The translations under genes and the position numbers were made by a program. Shown piece after piece: positions 51,694 through 61,822 of a stretch of 64,000 nucleotides of DNA. This DNA comes from Clostridium saudiense. GTDB taxonomy: Bacteria; Bacillota; Clostridia; Clostridiales; Clostridiaceae. The notes beneath the pieces are model-generated. The model was not told the DNA's origin. It saw nothing but the letters and a program-made list of their open reading frames with translations, and searched no databases. Within the stretch, counting starts at the first letter, position 1; every line of letters begins with the position of its first letter. The DNA is taken from the NCBI RefSeq assembly GCF_000577815.1, contig NZ_CBYM010000003.1, positions 115,813 to 179,812 on the forward strand. The letters run 5' to 3'.

Positions 51694-52071
51694 TTATTTT
51701 ATAGCTATTGCTTCTATTTCTATAACTGCATCTTTAGGCAATTTTGCAACTTGAACACAACTTCTAGCTGGTTTATTTTCAGTAAAATAAGTTCCATAAA
51801 CTTCATTTACTGCTTCAAAATCATTTAAATCTTTTAAAAATATACTTGTTTTTATTACATTATCTAATGATGTTCCAGCTGATTCTAATATAGCTTTTAC
51901 ATTCTCCATTGATTGCTTAGTAGCAAGCTTAATATCTGTTACTAATTCTCCTGTTGAAGGATTTAGTGGAATTTGTCCTGATGTATAAACAAAATCTCCA
52001 ACTGCTATTCCTTGTGAATATGGACCTATTGCTCCTGGTGCATTATTAGTCTGTATTACTTCTCTCTTCAT
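51694..52071 (-). CDS. ridA: RidA family enamine/imine deaminase
   Basis: 125 residues, the standard RidA length. [23 protein letters not shown] and [22 protein letters not shown] contain the conserved active-site R103 and E118. RidA hydrolyses reactive enamines (for example 2-aminoacrylate from serine/threonine dehydratases) and so protects PLP enzymes. The frame opens at 52098 but GGAGGAAA lies just ahead of the ATG at 52071. A branched-chain aminotransferase gene is divergent, a fitting neighbour because that is a PLP enzyme sensitive to 2-aminoacrylate. Confidence 0.93.
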   Translation of the reverse strand: MKREVIQTNNAPGAIGPYSQGIAVGDFVYTSGQIPLNPSTGELVTDIKLATKQSMENVKAILESAGTSLDNVIKTSIFLKDLNDFEAVNEVYGTYFTENKPARSCVQVAKLPKDAVIEIEAIAIK

Positions 52072-52273
52072 TATTTTTCCTCCTACCTTCTTATTCAATA
52101 AAATAACTTAATTTTTACCATTTAAATAATATTATATTATACATTTGAACATTTTCATATATATTAATAAAATTTACCATAAATTTATCATTTAACTATT
52201 TAAGATTTTTTACATTAGTGGTAAAATAAATAATTAAGATAATACTATAAACATAAGTGAAATTCTAAATTTC

Positions 52274-52310
52274 AACTTATATTAAATTCTAGCTTTATTT
52301 AATATAAGTT
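52274..52310. promoter_or_regulatory. Inverted repeat in the ilvE leader
   Basis: Perfect 13-base arms (AACTTATATTAAA, 52274-52286; complement 52298-52310) with an 11-base centre, 94 bases before ilvE. No T-tract and no T-box signature; operator or RNA hairpin. The rest of the 52072-52403 gap is AT-rich without features I can name. Confidence 0.5.
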
Positions 52311-52403
52311 ACATAATTAAGAACAGGAATTTTCTTTTTAACTTATCTTAAAAATTAAATAAACTAATCACAAAAATTACGTATAAATAAAGGGGCGATT
52401 TAA

Positions 52404-53429
52404 ATGACTAAAAAAGTAAACATCGATTGGAATAACTTGGGGTTCGAATACATCAAAACTGATTTCCGTTACATTTCTAATTGGAAAGATGGTAAATGGG
52501 ATGCTGGCCATTTAACAGAAGATAATATGCTTACAATAAGTGAAGCATCTTGCGCACTTCATTATGGACAATCCTGTTTTGAGGGATTAAAGGCTTATAG
52601 AACTAAAGAAGGAAAAATTCAACTTTTCAGACCTAATAAAAATGCTGAAAGACTTAATTCAAGTCTTAGAAAACTTCTTATGCCTGAAATTCCGGAAGAA
52701 AAGTTTATAGATGCTTGTATGCAAGTTGTTAAAGCTAACGAAGCTTATATTCCACCATATGGAACTGGTGGTACATTATATTTAAGACCATTTGTAATAG
52801 GTGTTGGAGATAATATTGGAGTTAAACCTGCTCCTGAATATATATTCTGTGTATTCTGTTTACCTGTTGGTGCATACTTTAAAAGCGGACTTACTCCTTG
52901 TAACTTTATGATTGCTGATTATGATAGAGCTGCTCCTCATGGTACTGGTGGACAAAAAGTTGGTGGTAACTATGCTGCTTCAATGCATCCTCATAAAATA
53001 GCTGCTGATAGAGGTTTTGCAGATTGTATTTACCTTGACCCTGCAACTAGAACTAATATTGAAGAAGTTGGTGCTGCTAATTTCTTTGGTATAACTAAAA
53101 ATAATGAATTTGTTACTCCATTATCACCTTCTGTCTTACCAAGTATTACAAAATATTCTCTAATGGAAATTGCAGAAAAATATTTGCATATGCCTGTATA
53201 TGAAAGACAAGTTCCTATAGATTCTCTTGATGATTTTAAGGAAGCTGGTGCTTGTGGAACAGCTGCAGTTATAACTCCAATTGGAGGAATAGAGTATAAA
53301 GATAAACTTCATGTATTCTACAGCGAAACTGAAGTTGGGCCTATAACTAAAGAACTTTATAGAATTCTTTGCGGAATTCAATTTGGTGATATCGAAGCAC
53401 CTGAAGGCTGGATTTATACAGTAGAATAA
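52404..53429 (+). CDS. ilvE: Branched-chain amino-acid aminotransferase
   Basis: 341 residues, class IV PLP aminotransferase of the larger (type II, eukaryote-like) group. [25 protein letters not shown], then [12 protein letters not shown] with the Schiff-base K185, [15 protein letters not shown] and [17 protein letters not shown] are all present. It interconverts leucine, isoleucine and valine with their 2-oxo acids. AAGGGG precedes the ATG. A single gene, divergent from ridA. It shows no T-box upstream, so control, if any, is by other means. Confidence 0.95.
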   Translation: MTKKVNIDWNNLGFEYIKTDFRYISNWKDGKWDAGHLTEDNMLTISEASCALHYGQSCFEGLKAYRTKEGKIQLFRPNKNAERLNSSLRKLLMPEIPEEKFIDACMQVVKANEAYIPPYGTGGTLYLRPFVIGVGDNIGVKPAPEYIFCVFCLPVGAYFKSGLTPCNFMIADYDRAAPHGTGGQKVGGNYAASMHPHKIAADRGFADCIYLDPATRTNIEEVGAANFFGITKNNEFVTPLSPSVLPSITKYSLMEIAEKYLHMPVYERQVPIDSLDDFKEAGACGTAAVITPIGGIEYKDKLHVFYSETEVGPITKELYRILCGIQFGDIEAPEGWIYTVE

Positions 53430-53545
53430 TTGTATTATTAATGGACATTTTCTAATAGAATTTGTCCATTTTTTAATTTATTTATATATAGTTATAACTA
53501 TTTAGTAACTTATATTAACATATGAAAACTTTAGGAGGATTTACT

Positions 53546-54481
53546 ATGAAGAAAGCTTTTTCACTTGGATTATTAGCTGCTTTTTTCCTTTCATTCACAT
53601 TTATACTTAATAGTCAAATGAATATTTCTGGGGGAAGCTGGGTATGGAGCGCCTCTCTTAGATATCTATTTATGTTACCTATTTTATTTATAATACTTTT
53701 ATTAAAGAAAGAAATTAAACCTGTTTTTAAATCAATAAAAAGTGATCCAAAATCTTGGTTCATTTGGAGCACTGTAGGTTTTGGATTATTTTATGCACCT
53801 CTTAGCTTCGCCTCAAAATACGGCGCTTCTTGGATGGTTGCAAGCACATGGCAAATTACTATTATAGCTGGGGCTCTCTTATCTCCATTATTTTTCACTA
53901 TAACTATAGGACCTAATTATATAGCTCATAAAAGAAATTCTATACCAAAAAAGGCATTATATTTCTCAGTAATAATATTAATAGGAGTATTTTTAATTCA
54001 AGTTCAGCAAGCAAATAATATTTCATTTTCTCAAATTTTATTTGGGGTAATTCCAGTAATAATTGCTGCATTTGCTTATCCATTAGGCAATAGAAAAATG
54101 ATGGATGTTTGTAATAATGAATTAAATACCTTCCAAAGAGTCTTTGGTATGACTTTATGTAGCCTTCCTTTTTGGCTTATTTTATCTATTTTTGGAATAG
54201 TAACAGTTGGTTTACCTTCAGATAGCCAAGTGCTTCAATCTTTTTTAGTAGCTTTATTTTCTGGAGTAATTGCTACGACTTTATTTTTTAAAGCTACAGA
54301 ACTTGTTAAAGGCAATCATCATCAGCTTGCTGTAATTGAAGCAACACAAGCCGGTGAAGTTATTTTCACACTTCTTGGAGAAATTTTAATATTAAAAACA
54401 ACCTTACCAACAACTATTGGCTATATAGGAATTGTCTTAGTTATTGTAGGTATGATATTAAATAGCTTATTTTCTGATTAA
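53546..54481 (+). CDS. Multidrug-resistance efflux transporter (EmrE/DMT type, ten helices)
   Basis: 311 residues with about ten membrane helices (FSLGLLAAFFLSFTFILNSQ, then SGGSWVWSASLRYLFMLPIL). It fits the putative multidrug resistance efflux family (PF13536), a full-length branch of the drug/metabolite superfamily; the conserved Glu in helix 9-10 lies in EATQAGEVIFTLLGE. It would export small cationic compounds with proton exchange; the substrate is unknown. GGAGG lies seven bases before the ATG at 53546, which is better than the ATG at 53522. Single gene followed by a hairpin. Confidence 0.85.
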   Translation: MKKAFSLGLLAAFFLSFTFILNSQMNISGGSWVWSASLRYLFMLPILFIILLLKKEIKPVFKSIKSDPKSWFIWSTVGFGLFYAPLSFASKYGASWMVASTWQITIIAGALLSPLFFTITIGPNYIAHKRNSIPKKALYFSVIILIGVFLIQVQQANNISFSQILFGVIPVIIAAFAYPLGNRKMMDVCNNELNTFQRVFGMTLCSLPFWLILSIFGIVTVGLPSDSQVLQSFLVALFSGVIATTLFFKATELVKGNHHQLAVIEATQAGEVIFTLLGEILILKTTLPTTIGYIGIVLVIVGMILNSLFSD

Positions 54482-54486
54482 TGAAA

Positions 54487-54520
54487 AAGGTAGCAGTATA
54501 AATTAGTATACTGCTACCTT
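54487..54520. terminator. Hairpin between the efflux gene and the BFD-like gene
   Basis: Perfect 14-base arms (AAGGTAGCAGTATA and complement) with a six-base loop. On the minus strand TTTTTC follows, so it suits the BFD-like gene best; on plus the tail is A-rich. Confidence 0.75.
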
Positions 54521-54604
54521 AAATAAAATTATAAATTTTATTTAATTAATCAAAATTACAACTACAAATTATAATACGTAGTGTATTTATTCATTAATTA
54601 AAAA

Positions 54605-54778
54605 TTATTTATTTTTTTCTATTAATAATTCGATGTTACATTTACATCTTCCGCCACGGCATCCACCAGCACCTGCACCAGTTTCTTCCTTAACTTCTTC
54701 GAAAGAAGTTGCCCCATTCTTTACAGCTTCAACTATTTGTTCTTCTGTTATTCCTCTGCATAAACATACTTTTGACAT
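54605..54778 (-). CDS. BFD-like [2Fe-2S]-binding protein (57 aa)
   Basis: 57 residues: MSKVCLCRGITEEQIVEAVK, GATSFEEVKEETGAGAGG and a tail CRGGRCKCN. The CxC at 5-7 and the C40, C45, C47 cluster correspond to the bacterioferritin-associated-ferredoxin-like domain, where four Cys hold a [2Fe-2S] cluster; here the C-terminal part has a C-x4-C-x-C pattern, slightly unlike classic BFD. GGAG precedes the ATG. It lies 49 bases downstream of a ferredoxin gene on the same strand and may be co-transcribed as an electron carrier. It was too short for a standard gene scan. Confidence 0.85.
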   Translation of the reverse strand: MSKVCLCRGITEEQIVEAVKNGATSFEEVKEETGAGAGGCRGGRCKCNIELLIEKNK

Positions 54779-54827
54779 AATTCCATCTCCTTTGTGTCTA
54801 TTTTTAACCTATAATTTTTCCAAGTAA

Positions 54828-55016
54828 TTATTCTTCTATAGAAATAGCTTGTACAGGACATCCATCACAAGCTTCTCTTACTGAATCTTCTAGATCACTT
54901 GAAATTTCACCTTCAATTGCAACTGCAACCCCTGTGTCTAATGAAAATACGTCTGAACAGACACCTTCACATAATCCACAGCTAATACATACATTTTCAT
55001 CTACAAATGCTTTCAT
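54828..55016 (-). CDS. [4Fe-4S] ferredoxin
   Basis: 62 residues: MKAFVDENVCISCGLCEGVC at the start and CDGCPVQAISIEE at the end. C10, C13, C16 and C53 (before Pro) bind one [4Fe-4S] cluster; C20 and C50 occupy the places of the second cluster and may form a disulphide, as in single-cluster ferredoxins of Thermotoga or Moorella type. It is a low-potential electron carrier in the cytosol. CGGAGG precedes the ATG. A BFD-like gene follows on the same strand. Confidence 0.94.
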   Translation of the reverse strand: MKAFVDENVCISCGLCEGVCSDVFSLDTGVAVAIEGEISSDLEDSVREACDGCPVQAISIEE

Positions 55017-55130
55017 TTTGCTTATTCCTCCGTCTAAATGTATTTATAGGTTTCCCTAAATAATATTATCAACTAATAATAATTATTTGTCAATATTATT
55101 TCTTACTATTTTAGTCAACTTTAATTTTTA

Positions 55131-55163
55131 CAAAAAATGACAGCTAAGATTAATAGCTGCCAT
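55131..55163 (-). terminator. Terminator of the formate/nitrite channel gene
   Basis: Ten-base arms (55137-55146 and 55154-55163, core GACAGCTA, one G-U pair) and a run of six T on the minus strand, just after the stop. Confidence 0.87.
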
Positions 55164-55174
55164 CAATAATATTA

Positions 55175-55960
55175 TTAAGAATTTTTCTTTTCTTTTGTTA
55201 TAAAGTAATATGGTAAACCTACAAATAATACTCCACCAACAAAGTTACCTAATGAAACCCAAAGTAAGTTATGAACCATGCCCATAATAGTAACATCTGC
55301 TCCGTGAGGTAATAATAATCCCATAGTTAAGAATCCCATATTTGCAACACTATGTTCAAATCCAGCAGTTATAAATGTGAATAAACACCACCATATCATT
55401 AGTATTTTTGCTGTTTCTTCTTTTAATTTATATGCACACCAAGTTGCTAAACAAACTAATACATTACATAATAAACCTCTTAGGAATAATTCCATTCCTG
55501 GTGTATTCATCTTTGTTGCAACATTGTTTACAATAAATTCTCCAATATATTCACTTTTACCGCTAGCAAGTCCAGCTTGTACATATAGTAATGCCCCTAC
55601 AACACCACCTATTAAGTTACCAAACCAAACTGCAATCCAAATCTTTAATGCATCTAACCAAGTTACTTTCTTTTCTAAAGCTCCAATAGTCATTATCATT
55701 GCATTACTAGTAAATAAATCTCCACCACACATAAATACTAAAGTTAAAGCAACACCAAAGCATGCTCCCATTAATATTTTGTAAGTTTCAACGCCTGCAT
55801 GATGCATTGTTCCGCCAATTGTATAAATTAACATAATTCCTAAGCTTACAAAAAAGCTTCCTAAGAATGCAGATGTTAAATATTTAGCTATACTCTTATT
55901 AAATAAGCCAATTTTTACTTCTGCAGAGTGAGTTAAATTATCAATTTCTCTCTTATACAT
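55175..55960 (-). CDS. Formate/nitrite channel (FNT family)
   Basis: 261 residues from the ATG at 55960. Six membrane helices of the FNT pentamer: LGSFFVSLGIMLIYTIGG, then MCGGDLFTSNAMIM and the signature TAGFEHSVANMGFL with the central pore His. The channel passes formate, nitrite or hydrosulphide depending on the subtype; I cannot separate FocA from NirC or HSC with confidence. The frame opens at 56005, but AGAGGTG lies before 55960. The tetrapyrrole operon upstream feeds siroheme, used by sulphite/nitrite reductases, so nitrite or hydrosulphide transport is plausible. Confidence 0.9.
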   Translation of the reverse strand: MYKREIDNLTHSAEVKIGLFNKSIAKYLTSAFLGSFFVSLGIMLIYTIGGTMHHAGVETYKILMGACFGVALTLVFMCGGDLFTSNAMIMTIGALEKKVTWLDALKIWIAVWFGNLIGGVVGALLYVQAGLASGKSEYIGEFIVNNVATKMNTPGMELFLRGLLCNVLVCLATWCAYKLKEETAKILMIWWCLFTFITAGFEHSVANMGFLTMGLLLPHGADVTIMGMVHNLLWVSLGNFVGGVLFVGLPYYFITKEKKNS

Positions 55961-56202
55961 TTCTACACCTCTACCTAATTTATAATCTTTGTATTTTTTT
56001 ATCACAATTATATATGATACAACTTTTTTCTACTTTTTTCAAACGAAAAATCCCATACTTTTAAAATTCCTCAAACTATTAATATAAAGGTTTACTTTTT
56101 AAACAAATAAAAATAATGATTAAAAAAACTTATATTTTATTAATTGTATAGTCAAAATTAATATCTATATTCTACTTCAATAATCAATTAATTTTATAAA
56201 TA

Positions 56203-56243
56203 AGAAACCCTAGTTAAATCTTATTAATCTAACTAGAGTTCTA
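56203..56243 (-). terminator. Terminator of the tetrapyrrole operon
   Basis: On the minus strand AACTCTAGTTA pairs with TAACTAGGGTT (one G-U pair) around a 13-base loop, then TTCTTATTTATAAAATT. It lies right after cbiK. Confidence 0.75.
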
Positions 56244-56251
56244 AACTTTTA

Positions 56252-57034
56252 TTAACTTTCAATTATTTTATTTATTCTTTTAATATACATTTCTCTTATT
56301 TTTTCATACTGTAATAATGACTTTTTACCAATAGTTATCTCTATACCTTTGGATTTTAATTTTTCACTCCATGAATCATTACTATTTAATATATCATCAA
56401 TTACATGCTTTCCTGGAATTATAAATAAAGACTTCAATACTATTTTTTTAGTATCATCTTTTAGTATTTCTTCAATTGCTAAATCTAAAGTTTTTTCACC
56501 TTCTAAAGTTGCTAAATAAACTCTTTTATTACACTTCTCTCTCACTGATTCTGCAATAATATCATATATTTTATTTGAGTTTTTCTTAGATCCATGCCCA
56601 ACTAATAATATGTCACTTTTCTCTGAATCATCACAAATTATATTTGCTATTTCCTTACTTTCTTTTATTAGTACTTCTTCTTCATTAGAAAATAAAGTTT
56701 TACAAACCACTATTCTTTTCATAGAGTATTTATATTCATCAACAACTTCTTCTATACGTTTTATATCACTAGTACTCATTATGTGTAATGGCTGTATTAT
56801 AACTTCTTCATACCCTTGGTTAACTAAGTTAAATAATGCCTTACTTAAATGTGGAATAATATAATCATGTCTTTCTTTTAAAAGTTCAATTATTTTATTT
56901 GATGTAAAAGCCTTAAGTACTGTATACTCTCCATCAAAATATTCATTTAAATCCTGCTCTAATAAACCTATACTTTGTTTAATCCCCTCTAAATTTGCAC
57001 TTCCAAACGCTACTAAAACTATTGCTTTACTCAT
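56252..57034 (-). CDS. cbiK: Sirohydrochlorin cobaltochelatase CbiK
   Basis: 260 residues. CbiK pattern: AIVLVAFGSANLEGIKQSI at the start, VIIQPLHIMSTSD with a metal-ligand His, LLVGHGSKKNSN with the second His, and SLFIIPGKHVIDDI with the third. It inserts cobalt into sirohydrochlorin, the first step of anaerobic cobalamin synthesis; similar enzymes can insert iron for siroheme. GGGGGG precedes the ATG. It is the last gene of the operon, after a 148-base spacer with heptamer repeats. Which metal is used in this organism cannot be told from sequence. Confidence 0.9.
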   Translation of the reverse strand: MSKAIVLVAFGSANLEGIKQSIGLLEQDLNEYFDGEYTVLKAFTSNKIIELLKERHDYIIPHLSKALFNLVNQGYEEVIIQPLHIMSTSDIKRIEEVVDEYKYSMKRIVVCKTLFSNEEEVLIKESKEIANIICDDSEKSDILLVGHGSKKNSNKIYDIIAESVREKCNKRVYLATLEGEKTLDLAIEEILKDDTKKIVLKSLFIIPGKHVIDDILNSNDSWSEKLKSKGIEITIGKKSLLQYEKIREMYIKRINKIIES

Positions 57035-57052
57035 AAAATCCCCCCTTTTTTT

Positions 57053-57176
57053 AGTTAAGAGTTAAGAGTTAATTAATAAATTCTACTTAGGCTGAATTTA
57101 TAATATTTTTTGAAACTCCCCAACTATTAACTCAAAACTATTAACCCTTAACTATCTAAAGACTATTAACTATTTA
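57053..57176. repeat. AGTTAAG heptamer repeats forming a long imperfect hairpin
   Basis: Three heptamers AGTTAAG (57053-57073; the last has one change) face inverse copies with TTAACTCAAAACTATTAAC and CCTTAACT (57123-57176). The same TAACTCAAAACT core occurs at 23753-23785. It fills the hemL-cbiK gap. Confidence 0.55.
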
Positions 57177-57182
57177 ATTCCC

Positions 57183-58457
57183 TTATGGTTGAAATCTTTT
57201 AAATGTTTCTAAGAATTTATCTATGTGTTCTTCAGTATGAACTGCACTTAAAAACATTGATTCAAATTGAGATTGTGGTATATTGAATCCATTTTTATTC
57301 ATATGCAAGAAATATTTTCTAAACATTTCTAAATCACAGCTTTTTGCATCTTCATAAGTTCTAACAGGATTTCTATCTGTAAAGAATACAGTCATCATTC
57401 CCCCAACTCTATTAACTGTTAATTTAATTCCCTTTTCTCTTGCAATATCTTCAATTCCATTTTGAAGCTTTTCACCTAATTTATTTATATGATCATAAAT
57501 TCCTTGATTTGCTTTTAATATATTTAAAGTCGCCATTCCAGCTGCCATAACAACTGGATTTCCTGACATAGTACCAGCCTGATATACTCCGCCTACAGGT
57601 GATAATTTTTCCATTATATCACGTCTACCACCATAAAGACCACAAGGAAGTCCTCCCCCTATTATCTTTGCATAAGTAATTAAGTCTGGCTTAACATTGA
57701 ATAAACTTTGAGCCCCTTTATAAGCAACTCTAAATCCACTCATAACTTCATCAAATATTAATAATGAACCATATTCATCACATAATACTCTTAAAGTTTC
57801 CATAAATTCATCTTCAGCCTTAACTACTCCCATATTACCTGCAACTGGCTCAATAATTACTGCAGCAATATCATCTCCATATGCTTCAAATAAAGATCTA
57901 ACTTGCTCCATATCATTATATACGCCAACTAAAGTATTTTTAATACTATCATTTGGTATACCTAAACAACCAGCTATTCCTTCAGTTAATACACCTGATC
58001 CTGCTTCAACTAAAAAGCCATCAAAGTGTCCATGATAACATCCAGCAAATTTAATTATTTTATTTTTACCTGTATATCCTCTAGCTAGTTTTATAGCACT
58101 CATTGTAGCTTCTGTACCTGAGTTAACAAATCTAACCATTTCAACATTATCCATTTCCTCACATAAGAACTTACTCATTTTAAGTTCTAAATCAGTTGGT
58201 GTTCCAAACGCAATTGCTGACTCTGATATTTCTTTAATTGCAGTTACTACATCTTCATTAGAATGCCCTAAAATCATAGGTCCCCATGCAAGTACAAAAT
58301 CTATATAATCCTTACCATCTTCATCAGTTAATATTACCCCTTTTCCTGACTTCATTACTGGAGGATCTATTCCCATATCTCTATATGCTCTTACTGGAGA
58401 GTTAACTCCTCCAGGCATATACTTCTTTGATTCTTCAAAAATTTCTTTATTAGACAT
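57183..58457 (-). CDS. hemL: Glutamate-1-semialdehyde 2,1-aminomutase
   Basis: 424 residues from the ATG at 58457. Class III PLP enzyme; [41 protein letters not shown] and [19 protein letters not shown] (Schiff-base Lys, residue 267 of the longer frame) are the HemL set. It turns glutamate-1-semialdehyde into 5-aminolevulinate. The start one base after the hemB stop is chosen because AAGGAGG, inside the end of hemB, lies nine bases ahead; the ATG at 58466 would abut that site. Sixth gene of the tetrapyrrole operon. Confidence 0.96.
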   Translation of the reverse strand: MSNKEIFEESKKYMPGGVNSPVRAYRDMGIDPPVMKSGKGVILTDEDGKDYIDFVLAWGPMILGHSNEDVVTAIKEISESAIAFGTPTDLELKMSKFLCEEMDNVEMVRFVNSGTEATMSAIKLARGYTGKNKIIKFAGCYHGHFDGFLVEAGSGVLTEGIAGCLGIPNDSIKNTLVGVYNDMEQVRSLFEAYGDDIAAVIIEPVAGNMGVVKAEDEFMETLRVLCDEYGSLLIFDEVMSGFRVAYKGAQSLFNVKPDLITYAKIIGGGLPCGLYGGRRDIMEKLSPVGGVYQAGTMSGNPVVMAAGMATLNILKANQGIYDHINKLGEKLQNGIEDIAREKGIKLTVNRVGGMMTVFFTDRNPVRTYEDAKSCDLEMFRKYFLHMNKNGFNIPQSQFESMFLSAVHTEEHIDKFLETFKRFQP

Positions 58458-58458
58458 A

Positions 58459-59430
58459 TTATTCATCCTCCTTAAGCCATTTAGCTGCCTCTAATGCATA
58501 ATAAGTTATTATCATCTTAGCACCAGCTCTTTTCATTGATAAAAGCATTTCTGATGCAACTAATTTTTCATTAATTAATCCTGCTTCACCAGCATTTTTA
58601 ACCATAGCATATTCACCACTTACATTATAAACACAAATAGGAGCATTAATTTTGTCTCTTGCTTCTTTTACTATATCTAAATACGACATTGCAGGTTTAA
58701 CCATTATTACATCTGCACCTTCATTTAAATCTGCTTCAATTTCTGCCATTGCTTCTCTAGAATTTGCTGGGTCCATTTGATATCCCTTTCTATCTCCAAA
58801 GCTTGGTGCAGAACCTGCCGCTTCCCTAAATGGTCCATAAAATGCTGATGAATATTTAGCTGCATAACTCATTATAGGTAAACTTTCAAATCCGTTTTTA
58901 TCTAAAACTTCTCTTATATATCCTATTCTTCCATCCATCATATCTGAAGGAGCAACCATATCAGCTCCAGCCTTAGCATGAGATAAAGCAATTTCACCTA
59001 AATATACTAAAGTTTTATCATTATTAACATTATGATTATCTAAAATACCACAATGACCATGATCAGTATATTCACACATACAAACATCTGTAATTATATA
59101 TAAATTACTATTAAGTTCTTTTAATCTTCTAATAGCTTTTTGTACTATACCATTATCATTATAAGCTTCGCTACCAACACAATCCTTATGATCAGGAATA
59201 CCAAATAAAATTACTGATTTAACCTTTGCTTCATTTAACTCTTTAACTAATTCATCTAATTTATCTACTGACCAATGGTAATTGCCTTTTAAAGAACTTA
59301 TTTCTCTCTTTATATTATTACCTTCAACCACGAATACTGGATAAATAAAATCATCTACACTTAATGAATTTTCCCTAACTAAATTTCTTATTACAGAATT
59401 TGTTCTTAACCTTCTCCCTCTTCTAAACAT
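58459..59430 (-). CDS. hemB: Porphobilinogen synthase
   Basis: 323 residues. Catalytic lysines K192 ([17 protein letters not shown]) and K245 ([12 protein letters not shown]) are present, with the zinc-type cysteines C117, C119 and C127 ([16 protein letters not shown]). It condenses two 5-aminolevulinates to porphobilinogen. It is of the zinc-dependent class. AGGAGG precedes the ATG, which lies within the last eight bases of the cobA-hemD gene. Fifth gene of the operon, translationally coupled on both sides. Confidence 0.97.
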   Translation of the reverse strand: MFRRGRRLRTNSVIRNLVRENSLSVDDFIYPVFVVEGNNIKREISSLKGNYHWSVDKLDELVKELNEAKVKSVILFGIPDHKDCVGSEAYNDNGIVQKAIRRLKELNSNLYIITDVCMCEYTDHGHCGILDNHNVNNDKTLVYLGEIALSHAKAGADMVAPSDMMDGRIGYIREVLDKNGFESLPIMSYAAKYSSAFYGPFREAAGSAPSFGDRKGYQMDPANSREAMAEIEADLNEGADVIMVKPAMSYLDIVKEARDKINAPICVYNVSGEYAMVKNAGEAGLINEKLVASEMLLSMKRAGAKMIITYYALEAAKWLKEDE

Positions 59431-60901
59431 TTTCTGCCTCCTTGAATTCTATTATTTCCTTAAGGAATCCTTCTTCTGAGTGCTTCCTACATACAAAGCA
59501 TTCCATATTATTTGCATTTATTGCTTTTGCTGTTTGTGGTCCTATTGCAATAAGCTTCTTCTCTCTTATAGCTTCTATTCCTAACATATCAATCATATTA
59601 GTTACTGTGCTAGGACTTGTAAATAATACATAATCTACTTCATCAAATACTCTCTTATTTTTTACAGTTCCACAAACAGTATCATAAGTATGAACTCTAT
59701 CTACATGTAATCCTAATGCACTTATTTCATCATATAAATAACTTCTGCTACTTGATGAACATGGAATTAAAACTTTTTCTCCTTTAACTAAATGTGGCTC
59801 TAATACTTTAAATAATCCTTCACCTACAAATTCTCTTGCCATAATAAAAGGTACTATTCCTCTATTTATTAATGCCTTTTTTGTAGCCTTTCCAACAACA
59901 GAAAATTTAGCTTTTATATTTCTAACATCGTATCCTGTTTCAATTAAATAATCAAAAAAATTATTAACTCCATTTACTGAAGTTAAAATAATATGATCAT
60001 ATTCTGGTAACTTATCTAAATATTCTTTTAAGTTTTCTTTAGTTGATTTAATTTTAATAGAATTAATTTCAGTTACTTCTGCTCCTAAATCACTTAAAGA
60101 ACTTTTTAAGCTTGAACTTTGTTCTCTTGATCTAGTAATACAGACATTCGTACCAAATAAAGGTTTTTCTTCATACCAAGATAGTTTTTCATTTAAATTA
60201 ACAACTTCTCCTACAACTATAATACATGGAGACTTAAGCTGAGCCTCTCTGGCCTTATCAGTAATATTCTCTAAAGTTCCTATTACTTTTCTTTGCTTTG
60301 ATGATGTTCCTCTCATTACAACTGCTGCAGATGTTTCTTTATCTTTTCCATTAGTAATTAGATTTGATACTATTCTTTCTATATTTTCAAGCCCCATCAT
60401 AAATACTAATGTTCCTTTTTCTTTTGCAAGAGCTTCCCAATTAAGCTTTTCATTTGTTCCTGTCATTCCAGTTACAATATGAAAACTTTGTGCAATTCCT
60501 CTATGAGTTATTGGTATACCTGCATAATTTAATACAGCTATTGGTGAAGTTACACCTGGTATTACTTCAAAACATAGTCCTTCTTCTTCAAGAGCTAAAA
60601 CTTCTTCTCCACCTCTACCAAAAACATATGGGTCTCCACCTTTAACTCTTCCAACTATATGTCCTTCTTTTACAAGTTTCACTATCATTTCATTTATTTC
60701 TTCTTGAGTCTTATAGTGAGCACCTGGTTCCTTTCCACAATAATAAATTAAACAATCATCATTTAAATAATTTAAAATGTTATTAGAAACTAATCTGTCA
60801 TAAAGTACTGCTGTACATTTTTTTAATACCTTTACTGCCTTTACAGTTAATAATTCTTCATCTCCCGGTCCAGTCCCTATAATATAAGCTTTTCCATTCA
60901 T
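59423..60901 (-). CDS. cobA-hemD: Fused uroporphyrinogen-III C-methyltransferase / uroporphyrinogen-III synthase (CobA-HemD)
   Basis: 492 residues. The N-terminal half (1-240) is SUMT: AYIIGTGPGDEELLTVKA, VGRVKGGDPYVFGRGGEEV and GMTGTNEKLNWEALA. The C-terminal half (about 248-490) is HemD: VCITRSREQSSSLKSSLS through LFTSPSTVTNMIDML and IGPQTAKAI. One protein thus closes the linear tetrapyrrole to uroporphyrinogen III and methylates it to precorrin-2, directing flux to siroheme and cobalamin. The fusion is common in clostridia. AGGTAGGA precedes the ATG. It overlaps hemB. Confidence 0.95.
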   Translation of the reverse strand: MNGKAYIIGTGPGDEELLTVKAVKVLKKCTAVLYDRLVSNNILNYLNDDCLIYYCGKEPGAHYKTQEEINEMIVKLVKEGHIVGRVKGGDPYVFGRGGEEVLALEEEGLCFEVIPGVTSPIAVLNYAGIPITHRGIAQSFHIVTGMTGTNEKLNWEALAKEKGTLVFMMGLENIERIVSNLITNGKDKETSAAVVMRGTSSKQRKVIGTLENITDKAREAQLKSPCIIVVGEVVNLNEKLSWYEEKPLFGTNVCITRSREQSSSLKSSLSDLGAEVTEINSIKIKSTKENLKEYLDKLPEYDHIILTSVNGVNNFFDYLIETGYDVRNIKAKFSVVGKATKKALINRGIVPFIMAREFVGEGLFKVLEPHLVKGEKVLIPCSSSSRSYLYDEISALGLHVDRVHTYDTVCGTVKNKRVFDEVDYVLFTSPSTVTNMIDMLGIEAIREKKLIAIGPQTAKAINANNMECFVCRKHSEEGFLKEIIEFKEAENV

Positions 60902-60946
60902 ATTTAATTCCTACCTTCATTAAATTCTGTTATATCATTAGTACTT

Positions 60947-61819
60947 TTATGCTTTTAATATTTTTTGAGCTAACTTTCTTCCTAGCTCAATATTATCTTC
61001 TTTTTTACCTAAAATATCCTTTTTAACTATTGTACCATTTACTTCATATGTTCCAATAATATATATATCATTTCCATCAAGAGTTGCATATGCACCAATT
61101 AAACTATGGCATCCACCATTTAATTCTCTCATAAAGCTTCTTTCAGCCTCTACAGTTACTCTTACATCTTTATTATCTAATTCTCTAAAATATTTATTAT
61201 ACTCACCATTTTTTAAGCACTCAATTCCAAGTGCTCCTTGTGAAACTGCTGGAACAAATATTTCTGGATTTAAATATTCAGTAATTATATCTTCCATACC
61301 TAATCTTTTTAATCCTGCAGCTGCAAGTATTATTCCATCCATACCTTCATTTTTCATTTTCTCTAATCTTGTTCCAACATTTCCTCTTATAGGAACTATA
61401 TTTAAATCATTTCTTATAGATTTTATTTGAGCTGCTCTTCTTATACTACTAGTTCCTATTATTGCTCCATTAGGTAGCTGATCTAATTTTAATCCACTAC
61501 TACAGACTAATACATCCCTAACATCTTCTCTTTCTGGCATTGCTATTAACTCAAAATCCTCTCCCATTTCATACGGTACATCCTTCATTGAATGAACTGC
61601 AGCATGAGCTCTCTTTTCTAATAATGCAATTTCTATATCTTTTGTAAATAATCCTTTACCACCGATTTTATTTAGTGATACATCAAGCCTTTTATCTCCT
61701 TCTGTAACTACTAAAAGCTTTTTACTATCAATGTTTTCTTTATCCTTCAATAGTTTCATTACTGTTTCAGTTTGAGTTTGAGCTAATGCACTTTTTCTAG
61801 TAGCTAAAATTAATTCCAT
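60947..61819 (-). CDS. hemC: Hydroxymethylbilane synthase
   Basis: 290 residues. [20 protein letters not shown] starts it, [20 protein letters not shown] and RGNVGTRL bind substrate, and C237 in [11 protein letters not shown] carries the dipyrromethane cofactor. It polymerises four porphobilinogens. AGGAAGAG precedes the ATG. It lies three bases after the precorrin-2 dehydrogenase-like gene. Length is a little short of E. coli HemC (313) but no motif is missing. Confidence 0.97.
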   Translation of the reverse strand: MELILATRKSALAQTQTETVMKLLKDKENIDSKKLLVVTEGDKRLDVSLNKIGGKGLFTKDIEIALLEKRAHAAVHSMKDVPYEMGEDFELIAMPEREDVRDVLVCSSGLKLDQLPNGAIIGTSSIRRAAQIKSIRNDLNIVPIRGNVGTRLEKMKNEGMDGIILAAAGLKRLGMEDIITEYLNPEIFVPAVSQGALGIECLKNGEYNKYFRELDNKDVRVTVEAERSFMRELNGGCHSLIGAYATLDGNDIYIIGTYEVNGTIVKKDILGKKEDNIELGRKLAQKILKA

Positions 61820-61822
61820 ATA

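Noticed and set aside
52072..52403. T-box leader for ilvE
   Set aside because: No T-box sequence, specifier stem or terminator was found.
55377..55784. Plus-strand frame of 135 codons
   Set aside because: Lies entirely inside the formate/nitrite channel gene on the opposite strand; no start signal.
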